A stretch of 7,817 bases of DNA from an uncultured Clostridia bacterium (GTDB lineage Bacteria > Bacillota > Clostridia > Christensenellales > UBA1242): assembly GCA_947625955.1 (NCBI GenBank), contig CANQQH010000051.1:1-7817 (forward strand), in the 5' to 3' direction. The notes below the pieces were generated by a model. That model was not told where the DNA came from. It worked only from the letters and a program-made list of their open reading frames with translations, and did no database searches. The stretch's first letter is position 1; every line of letters starts with the position of its first letter. Position numbers and translations under genes: made by a program. Shown here piece after piece: positions 1-5,497 of this stretch.

Positions 1-1953
1 AAGCTCAATATAGAAATCGCAGAACTCGTTCCAAGTGAAGTTATAAATGTTCGAAAGCGCCATTCCAACATCAAACTTTTCAAGGTTGTTTGTCACCGTT
101 TTGATGAGGTTTGAAAGTTTGTAGAGCATCCACTTATCCTTGGTGTCTTTCTTCACCTGGTCAAGCGGTAAAAGCGGAGTGTTTTGCATGTGAAGTGAAA
201 CGAATTTGCTCGCATTATACACCTTGTTGAGAAACGCCCTGCTGTTCTCAACCTTGGTCATTGAGAAGCGGGTGTCAATGCCAAGCGCCATATCCTTTAT
301 GAGCGCAATTCGCAAAGTGTCGGCGCCATATTGCTGAGTGATTTCAAGTGGGTCGATACCATTGCCAAGGCTCTTGCTCATCTTTCTGCCAAGCTCGTCA
401 CGAACCAAGCCGTGGAGGAGGCAGTTTTTGAATGGAACTTCTTTCATACATTCAAAGCCCATGTAAACCATCTTGGTTGCCCATTGGGTCAAGATGTCAT
501 AGCCAGTCACAAGCACGCTTGTTGGATAGAAATATTTGAGTTCTTTTGTTTTCTCTGGCCAGCCGAGAGTTGAGAATGGCCAAAGCGCCGACGAAAACCA
601 TGTGTCAAGCACATCAGGGTCTTGCGTGAAGTGTTCGCATGAACATTTTGCGCACTTTGTTGGCATTTCCTTGCTTGCAACAGGGGTTTTGCAGTTATCG
701 CAATAGTAGATTGGAATCCTGTGCCCCGTCCAGATTTGACGCGATATGCACCAGTCCTGAATGTTTTCAAGCCAGTGCAAATAGTTCTTTGAAAAACGCT
801 TTGGATGAAGCTTCAAACCGCCAGTTTTAACAACGTCGATAGCAGGCTTAACAAGCTCGCTCATCTTAACGAACCACTGTTCGGTTATCATTGGCTCAAT
901 CGGGGTCTTGCATCTCTCACAGTGCCCAACGCTGTGGGTATATGGCTCAACTTTTTCCAAAAGCCCCTGTTTTTCAAGCTCTTTTTCAACTTTCTTTCGC
1001 GCTTTTATGATGCTCAGCCCCTTGAACTCATCGCCGGCAACCGCGCTAATAGTTCCGTCTTTTTCAATAACCGAAATCATTTCAAGGTTATGGCGCTTGC
1101 CAACCTCATAGTCGTTTGGGTCATGAGCAGGAGTGATCTTCACCATGCCAGTTCCAAAATCGCTTTCAACATAGGAGTCGGCAATGATTGGGATTTCGCG
1201 GTTCGTGAGAGGAAGTTTGAGCATCTTGCCAACCAAGTTTTTGTATCTCTTGTCTTTTGGGTTAACGGCAACCGCTGTGTCACCGAACATGGTCTCAGGC
1301 CTTGTTGTTGCAACAACAATATAACCGCTTCCGTCGGCGAATGGATAACGAATATGCCACATGCTGCCAGCCTCGTCGAAGAATTGCACCTCGTCGTCAC
1401 TAATAACCGACTTGCAGCTTGTGCACCAATGCGTCTGCCTCTTTCCCCGATAAATGAGCCCGCGTTTGAAAAGCCTTATGAACGCTTCAAGCACTGCCGA
1501 AGTGCTCTTTTCGTCCATGGTGAAACGATACCTGTCCCAGTCAGCGGAAAAGCCCATGCGCTTGAATTGCTTCATGATGCGGTCGCCATAATGGTTATAC
1601 CAAGCCCAAGCCTCTTTGTCGAACTCGTCACGCCCGATTTGCTCTTTGGTTTTGCCCTCTTTTTTGAGTTTTTCAACGAGCTTCACCTCAGTTGCAAGCG
1701 CGGCGTGGTCTGCGCCCGGCATCCAAAGAGTGCTATATCCGCACATGCGTTTATATCTGGTGAGAACATCTTGATATGTCATGTCAAGGGCATGACCAAT
1801 ATGCGCCTGACTCGTGACATTTGGTGGCGGCATGATAATGCAGAAAGGCTCTTTATTTTTGTCAACCTCTGCATGAAAAAGTTTGTTATTCTCCCACTGA
1901 GAATAGATTTTTTCTTCAAAATCCGATGGATTATATGGTCCCTTACTATGCAT
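1..1953 (-). CDS. valS: Valyl-tRNA synthetase, N-terminal 651 residues (3' end outside window)
   Basis: Class I aminoacyl-tRNA synthetase that charges tRNA-Val with valine in the cytoplasm. The frame stays open from ATG at 1953 to the window edge, giving 651 of the usual roughly 880 residues; the end of the anticodon-binding domain and any C-terminal coiled coil are missing. Visible motifs: PPPNVT followed by HIGH at 42-54, editing-domain motifs ATTRPETM at 215-222 and HDPND at 277-281, a four-cysteine zinc-type cluster (C418, C421, C434, C437), and KMSKS at 524-528 (bases 370-384). The ATHE-type context 'DHAALATEV' and 'KSLGNGIDPLEI' match Firmicute ValRS. An AGGAG site six bases upstream supports the start. 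It begins 12 bases after the stop of the 69-residue membrane protein, so co-transcription is likely. Oddities: the HIGH loop reads TSQAHIGH rather than the usual TGxLHxGH, and the segment usually like FFWVARM reads LTQWATKM. Identity is secure; functional consequences of these changes are not known. Confidence 0.96.
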   Translation of the reverse strand, partial: MHSKGPYNPSDFEEKIYSQWENNKLFHAEVDKNKEPFCIIMPPPNVTSQAHIGHALDMTYQDVLTRYKRMCGYSTLWMPGADHAALATEVKLVEKLKKEGKTKEQIGRDEFDKEAWAWYNHYGDRIMKQFKRMGFSADWDRYRFTMDEKSTSAVLEAFIRLFKRGLIYRGKRQTHWCTSCKSVISDDEVQFFDEAGSMWHIRYPFADGSGYIVVATTRPETMFGDTAVAVNPKDKRYKNLVGKMLKLPLTNREIPIIADSYVESDFGTGMVKITPAHDPNDYEVGKRHNLEMISVIEKDGTISAVAGDEFKGLSIIKARKKVEKELEKQGLLEKVEPYTHSVGHCERCKTPIEPMITEQWFVKMSELVKPAIDVVKTGGLKLHPKRFSKNYLHWLENIQDWCISRQIWTGHRIPIYYCDNCKTPVASKEMPTKCAKCSCEHFTQDPDVLDTWFSSALWPFSTLGWPEKTKELKYFYPTSVLVTGYDILTQWATKMVYMGFECMKEVPFKNCLLHGLVRDELGRKMSKSLGNGIDPLEITQQYGADTLRIALIKDMALGIDTRFSMTKVENSRAFLNKVYNASKFVSLHMQNTPLLPLDQVKKDTKDKWMLYKLSNLIKTVTNNLEKFDVGMALSNIYNFTWNEFCDFYIEL

Positions 1954-1965
1954 TTTTAACTCCTA

Positions 1966-2175
1966 TTAACTAAGCAAACTTTGAAATATTGCAAACGCTA
2001 TTGACGCCATCAAAAAGACGTAGCCAATAAGTTTTATTTTGAGCGCTTTTCTATTTGCGACTTCCTCAGTGTTGCGTTTTTTTGAAACAAGTGTTTTGCT
2101 GAAAATTGCCAAAAATCCGCCAACCACCAAACACACAAAAATCATTGCTATCAAAATCTTTCTAAAAACAGACAT
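1966..2175 (-). CDS. Small two-helix membrane protein, unknown function
   Basis: I do not recognise a family. The 69-residue product has two hydrophobic stretches, about 7-26 and 49-68, separated by a basic and polar loop (residues 27-48, with KK, KR, NRK and KIK clusters), so it should form a membrane hairpin. The ATG is preceded by AGGAGA, which overlaps the TAG stop of the upstream membrane-protein gene; only nine bases separate the two genes, and valS starts 12 bases downstream. This tight packing with well-placed ribosome sites on both sides is the main reason to believe the gene is real. It could be a partner of the upstream membrane protein, but that is inference from adjacency only. 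Confidence 0.75.
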   Translation of the reverse strand: MSVFRKILIAMIFVCLVVGGFLAIFSKTLVSKKRNTEEVANRKALKIKLIGYVFLMASIAFAIFQSLLS

Positions 2176-2184
2176 TGCTCTCTC

Positions 2185-2790
2185 CTATTCAACCTCAGAG
2201 TCGTTCTTGCCTTGGACTTCGTCGATGAGGTCATTTTTTTCAATAGTTTCAACTGCTTCAACAACTTTTTCTTTCTTTCGAATGGATTCAATCGCCAAAA
2301 TAAGTTTGACAAGCACAATGAGGCTCGACAGAATCACAATGCAGATTGCAACGTCTTTTGACACCGTTAGCATGAAGAAGAACGGGAAAACGCAGAACAT
2401 CAGCGCGCAGTTGAAAATGCCAACAATGATTGAGCCAAGACGCCTTTTTTCAATCCTATTTTTCGAGAAAAGGTCAATGAGCATTGCAACGCCAATAAGG
2501 CTTATTGCGGCGATCATTTCAGGTCTATGGATGCCATAATAGATGATTGAGCCAAGAGCCAGGATGTTGAAAGCATCTGAAACATAGGCTGAATATCTAT
2601 AAAGATGAATAAAATTCGAAGCATATTTTCTATCAAGGAAATTGAAAGCCAGAATAGTCACGAAATAGATAAAATAGATTGCACCGCCAAGTTTCTGCCC
2701 ACCAAAGAAGACAGAAAATGTGAAAATAACAAACAGCACAACTGAAAGTGAAAAAAGTATGATAGAAACGATGTTGTTTTTATTCGACAT
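2185..2790 (-). CDS. Six-helix membrane protein with acidic C-terminal tail, unknown function
   Basis: I do not recognise a family. Starting at ATG 2790 the product has 201 residues with about six hydrophobic segments (roughly 7-29, 35-52, 70-87, 92-108, 118-143 and 147-167), then a charged tail rich in Lys and Glu (168-201) ending in DSEVE. A conserved-looking loop, FLDRKY at 51-56 followed by HLYRYSAY at 62-69, lies between helices 2 and 3. I considered a CDP-alcohol phosphatidyltransferase, but the DGxxAR...GxxxDxxxD motif is absent. The start is chosen because GAGG lies seven bases upstream and a TTAACA/TATAAT promoter lies just beyond; the frame stays open to another ATG at 2898, but that would run through the promoter. 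It is the first gene of a probable operon with the 69-residue protein and valS. Confidence 0.85.
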   Translation of the reverse strand: MSNKNNIVSIILFSLSVVLFVIFTFSVFFGGQKLGGAIYFIYFVTILAFNFLDRKYASNFIHLYRYSAYVSDAFNILALGSIIYYGIHRPEMIAAISLIGVAMLIDLFSKNRIEKRRLGSIIVGIFNCALMFCVFPFFFMLTVSKDVAICIVILSSLIVLVKLILAIESIRKKEKVVEAVETIEKNDLIDEVQGKNDSEVE

Positions 2791-2818
2791 ACAAAACCTC
2801 AAATTTCTTAACTTTTTT

Positions 2819-2846
2819 ATTATACACCAAGAAACCCAATTGTTAA
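2819..2846 (-). promoter_or_regulatory. Promoter of the membrane-protein/valS operon
   Basis: On the minus strand, TTAACA (2841-2846) and TATAAT (2819-2824) are separated by 16 bases. This is a near-consensus sigma-A promoter. It sits about 28 bases upstream of the ATG at 2790, so the leader is very short, leaving no room for a T-box or other riboswitch. No other convincing promoter is seen between here and valS. Confidence 0.7.
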
Positions 2847-2862
2847 AGTGTTTTATTAACAA
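2840..2862. repeat. Inverted repeat between divergent promoters, candidate operator
   Basis: TTGTTAA at 2840-2846 and TTAACAA at 2856-2862 are perfect inverted repeats with a nine-base spacer. Each arm contains the -35 element of one of the two divergent promoters. A protein binding here could act on the membrane-protein/valS operon and the ABC transporter operon together. Equally, the symmetry may simply reflect two outward-facing copies of a similar -35 sequence. No regulator gene is present in the window. Confidence 0.45.
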
Positions 2863-2885
2863 AGTCAATTTTTTTTGAATAAAAT
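2856..2885 (+). promoter_or_regulatory. Promoter of the ABC transporter operon
   Basis: TTAACA at 2856-2861 and TAAAAT at 2880-2885 are separated by 18 bases, each matching five of six consensus positions. The likely transcript start is around 2891-2893, ten or so bases before the AAGGAGG ribosome site, so the leader is too short for a riboswitch. Confidence is moderate because the region is AT-rich and the spacing is one base longer than optimal. Confidence 0.5.
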
Positions 2886-2900
2886 GTTGATGTGACACAT

Positions 2901-2907
2901 AAGGAGG
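2901..2907 (+). promoter_or_regulatory. Ribosome binding site that fixes a TTG start
   Basis: AAGGAGG is a full-strength Shine-Dalgarno sequence, followed by an eight-base A-rich spacer and then TTG at 2916. The in-frame GTG at 2892 lies upstream of this site and would translate through it, so TTG is the preferred start. The resulting N-terminus, MKKFISILLCF, is a classic signal-peptide start. Confidence 0.85.
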
Positions 2908-2915
2908 AAAAAAAC

Positions 2916-3905
2916 TTGAAAAAATTTATATCAATTCTATTATGCTTCATGATGTGTGGACTTTCACTTGGCTTTGTTGCTTGCAAAAAGGACAAAGACA
3001 TTATAAGAATCAATGAAGTGACACATTCAGTCTTCTATGCCCCGCTCTATGCCGCCATCAATCTTGGCTATATGGAGGAAGAAGGGATAAAAATAGAACT
3101 CGAAAATGGTGGCGGAAGCGACAAGAGTATGGCAGCACTTTTGTCGAACAACGCCGACATCGCCCTCATGGGTGCTGAAACAGTTATCTATGTTGCCGCG
3201 CAAGGCAGCACCGACCACCCAATGATCTTTGGACAACTCACCAAGCGTGATGGTTCTTTCCTTGTTTCAAAGAAGAACGAAAAGGACACTTTCGACTGGA
3301 AGACCTCGCTTGTTAACAAGAAAGTTATTGCCGGAAGAAAAGGTGGGCTCCCTGCAATGACCTTTGAATGGGTTGTTAATAATAACGGGCTGATCAACGG
3401 CTCAAACATCACTCTCGACACTGAAACATCATTCACAATGCAAGTTCCAGTCTTTGAGGCTGGCGGCGGTGACTACTGCACAATGTTCGAGCCAACTGCA
3501 ACAGAGTTTGAAGAAGCCAAGAAGGGCTATATCGTTGGTTCGGTTGGTGAATATAGCGGCGAAATTCCATACACCTGCTTCATGGCAAAGCCAAACTATA
3601 TTCAAAAGAACTCTGCAAAAATTGAGGGATTCTTGCGCGCAATCAAGAAAGCCTATGTCTATCTCATGACCCACACCGACCTTGAAGGCGCAAACGCACT
3701 CAAACCTTCGTTTGATTCAACTGTTGAATCGCTCGCAAAGGCCGTTAAGAGCTACAAGGAGATTGACGCTTGGTGCGCAACCCCTGAGATGAACCAAGTT
3801 GCATATCGAAATCTTTTGACCGTTCTCAATAACGCTGATGAACTTGAAGGTACTGTTGCATTCAGCAGCGTTGTTGACAACACCTACGCACTCAAAATTG
3901 CATAA
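2916..3905 (+). CDS. ABC transporter substrate-binding lipoprotein, NMT1/SsuA/TauA-like
   Basis: Extracytoplasmic binding protein that captures the substrate and delivers it to the permease. From the TTG start it has 329 residues. A lipoprotein signal peptide (basic KK, hydrophobic 4-21, GFVAC) ends at Cys23, the expected lipid anchor. The periplasmic-binding fold follows: HSVFYAPLYAAINLGY at 37-52 with EEEG at 54-57, ALLSNNADIALMG at 74-86, RDGSFLV at 111-117, GRKGGLPAM at 140-148, and GGDYCTMFEPTA at 184-195. These are hallmarks of the nitrate/sulfonate/taurine/thiamine-precursor binding family (Pfam NMT1-like). It leads an operon with the ATPase 18 bases downstream and the permease beyond. 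The substrate is not determined: the family covers sulfonates, nitrate, HMP and riboflavin precursors, and no metabolic gene is adjacent. The non-ATG start may lower expression slightly despite the strong ribosome site. Confidence 0.92.
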   Translation: MKKFISILLCFMMCGLSLGFVACKKDKDIIRINEVTHSVFYAPLYAAINLGYMEEEGIKIELENGGGSDKSMAALLSNNADIALMGAETVIYVAAQGSTDHPMIFGQLTKRDGSFLVSKKNEKDTFDWKTSLVNKKVIAGRKGGLPAMTFEWVVNNNGLINGSNITLDTETSFTMQVPVFEAGGGDYCTMFEPTATEFEEAKKGYIVGSVGEYSGEIPYTCFMAKPNYIQKNSAKIEGFLRAIKKAYVYLMTHTDLEGANALKPSFDSTVESLAKAVKSYKEIDAWCATPEMNQVAYRNLLTVLNNADELEGTVAFSSVVDNTYALKIA

Positions 3906-3923
3906 ATCAAAGGAGAAAAAAAC

Positions 3924-4664
3924 ATGGAGAACCTTTTGACGCTAAAAAACATACAACTCACCTACCATTCTCCAAAAAGTGAAACAAAAGCAATTGAAAA
4001 TCTCTCTTTTGATATCAACAAAGAGGATTTCATTAGTATTGTTGGACCTTCGGGTTGCGGAAAAACAACTCTTCTATCGCTCATTGCTGGGCTAATAAAA
4101 CCCACTAGCGGAGAAATTGTTTTTCACTCAAATAATAGTCAGGTTGGCTATATGTTTCAACGAGACAATCTCTTTGAATGGCTCAATATTTGGAAAAATG
4201 TGTCGCTTGGTTTGACCTTTCACAAGAGGAAAACCGAAGAAAATATTGCCTATGCAAAAGAGCTCATTGAAAAATATGGTTTGAAGGATTTTGTTTCTCA
4301 CTTTCCAAGTGAACTTTCGGGAGGAATGCGCCAAAGAGTTGCGCTCATTCGAACGCTCTCGCTCCGACCTGAAATACTACTTCTCGACGAACCCTTCTCC
4401 GCCCTTGACTATCAAACACGCCTTTCTGTTCAAAATGATGTTTTCTCAATCATCAAACACGAAAAAAAGACAGCCATTCTCGTGACTCATGACATTGGTG
4501 AAGCCATTGTCATGAGTTCGAAAGTTTTCATTCTCAGCAAGCGCCCAGCGATGGTGAAGAAGATAATTAATCTTGACTTCGACCAAAGCCTCACGCCATT
4601 TCAAAGGCGCAAAGACGAGAAATACCAACCATATTTCGATGAAATCTGGGAGGAACTCCAATGA
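3924..4664 (+). CDS. ABC transporter ATP-binding protein, SsuB/TauB-like
   Basis: Cytoplasmic ATPase subunit that powers import through the adjacent permease. The 246 residues carry every motif of a working nucleotide-binding domain: Walker A GPSGCGKTT at 41-49, Q-loop Gln79 in YMFQRDNLFEW, signature LSGGMRQR at 131-138, Walker B ILLLDE at 151-156, D-loop SALD at 159-162 and switch His189 in VTHDIGEA. The 'FQRDNLFEWLN' Q-loop region and 'THDIGEA' resemble the nitrate/sulfonate/taurine importer ATPases. The length is normal for the family. AGGAGA lies seven bases before the ATG. Its TGA stop overlaps the start of the permease in an ATGA junction, indicating translational coupling. Substrate specificity cannot be inferred from this subunit. 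Confidence 0.95.
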   Translation: MENLLTLKNIQLTYHSPKSETKAIENLSFDINKEDFISIVGPSGCGKTTLLSLIAGLIKPTSGEIVFHSNNSQVGYMFQRDNLFEWLNIWKNVSLGLTFHKRKTEENIAYAKELIEKYGLKDFVSHFPSELSGGMRQRVALIRTLSLRPEILLLDEPFSALDYQTRLSVQNDVFSIIKHEKKTAILVTHDIGEAIVMSSKVFILSKRPAMVKKIINLDFDQSLTPFQRRKDEKYQPYFDEIWEELQ

Positions 4665-5461
4665 AAAACAACTATTCAAAAGAACACAAAAAATACCTTT
4701 TGAAAACGCGAGCAAGAGTTTTCACAATCCATTTCAGCAGAATACTTCTCTTTGTGCTTCTACTTCTTCTTTGGGAGCTTTGCGCGAGATTCAATATCAT
4801 CGACCCGTTCATAACAAGTTCGCCAAGCCGAATTGTAAAGCAGCTTGGCATGATGATAAATGACGGTTCGCTCTGGCATCACACATGGGTGACGCTCTAT
4901 GAAACAATCCTCGCCTTTTCAATAAGCACTTTGCTTGGAACACTCATTGCAATTTTGCTCTATTCAATTCCATTCGTTCGAAAGGTGCTTGAACCATATC
5001 TTGTTATTCTCAACAGCCTTCCAAAGATTGCGCTCGGACCCCTCATCATTGTTTGGATTGGAACGGGCACAAAGGCAATAGTTGTGATGGGGATTCTCAT
5101 CTGCATTGTGATAACAACAATCTCCATGCTCAACGGCTATCTTTCAGTTGAGAAAGAGAAAATACTCCTTCTCAAAACCATGGGAGCAAACAAACTTCAA
5201 ATATTCTTCCGTCTCATATTTCCCGCCACCTTCTCCGACATGATTTCAGTTTTGAAAATCAATGTTGGGATGAGTTGGGTCGGCGTTATAATGGGCGAAT
5301 ACCTCACGAGCCGCGCCGGGCTTGGCTACCTCATCGTCTATGGCGGTCAGGTGTTCAAACTCGACCTTGTGATGAGTGCAATTGTTGTTTTGTGCTTGCT
5401 CGCAGCGGTGATGTATTTCCTTGTCTCCCTGCTTGAAATGTATGTTAACAGAAAGCGATAA
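4661..5461 (+). CDS. ABC transporter permease, SsuC/TauC-like
   Basis: Inner-membrane channel subunit of the importer, probably acting as a homodimer because only one permease gene is present. The 266-residue product has a basic N-terminus, then about six hydrophobic segments (near 27-46, 80-101, 110-133, 138-160, 200-222 and 234-257). The cytoplasmic EAA loop that docks on the ATPase is at about 168-190 (LLLKTMGANKLQIFFRLIFP), with the characteristic Gly175. The stretch ending in GLGYLIVYG is typical of the sulfonate/taurine permease branch of the BPD_transp_1 family. The ATG overlaps the ATPase stop by four bases, and GGAGG lies eight bases upstream. The TAA stop runs directly into the A-tract of the shared terminator, so the operon ends here. 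Confidence 0.94.
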   Translation: MKNNYSKEHKKYLLKTRARVFTIHFSRILLFVLLLLLWELCARFNIIDPFITSSPSRIVKQLGMMINDGSLWHHTWVTLYETILAFSISTLLGTLIAILLYSIPFVRKVLEPYLVILNSLPKIALGPLIIVWIGTGTKAIVVMGILICIVITTISMLNGYLSVEKEKILLLKTMGANKLQIFFRLIFPATFSDMISVLKINVGMSWVGVIMGEYLTSRAGLGYLIVYGGQVFKLDLVMSAIVVLCLLAAVMYFLVSLLEMYVNRKR

Positions 5462-5497
5462 AAAAATAACCACCAGCAACGCTGATGGTTATTTTTT
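5461..5497. terminator. Bidirectional terminator shared by convergent genes
   Basis: Arms 5461-5477 and 5481-5497 pair around an AAC loop, with a single C/A mismatch at 5473/5485. The pairing is A6-TAACCA, mismatch, CAGC against GCTG, TGGTTA-T6. The A-tract on one side and T-tract on the other make a rho-independent terminator in both directions. The permease stop codon provides its first base (5461), and the stop codon of the leucine-rich-repeat gene (5489-5491) lies within the right arm. Confidence 0.92.

Noticed and set aside
805..1959. Long plus-strand open frame (384 codons) opposite valS
   Set aside because: It lies antisense to valS, whose frame shows all ValRS motifs. The product has no recognisable domain and no ribosome site at its start; long antisense frames are common opposite conserved genes.
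2039..2539. Plus-strand open frame of 166 codons
   Set aside because: It is antisense to the two membrane-protein genes, low in complexity (many Ser, Phe and Ile from reversed hydrophobic codons), and has no ribosome site.
2884..2895. Tiny open frame ATG-TTG-ATG-TGA before the binding-protein gene
   Set aside because: It overlaps the -10 box and lacks a ribosome site, so it is probably not even transcribed in full.
2791..2898. Extended start (ATG 2898) for the 201-residue membrane protein
   Set aside because: The extra 36 residues would be translated from the promoter region; ATG 2790 has a GAGG site at good spacing and a TATAAT box just upstream.
2886..2915. TPP, FMN or other riboswitch ahead of the ABC operon
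   Set aside because: The leader from the likely transcript start to the TTG is only about 25 bases, with no conserved riboswitch elements.
4573..4863. Plus-strand open frame of 96 codons across the ATPase/permease junction
   Set aside because: It is an out-of-frame shadow of two genes with complete family motifs and an ATGA overlap.
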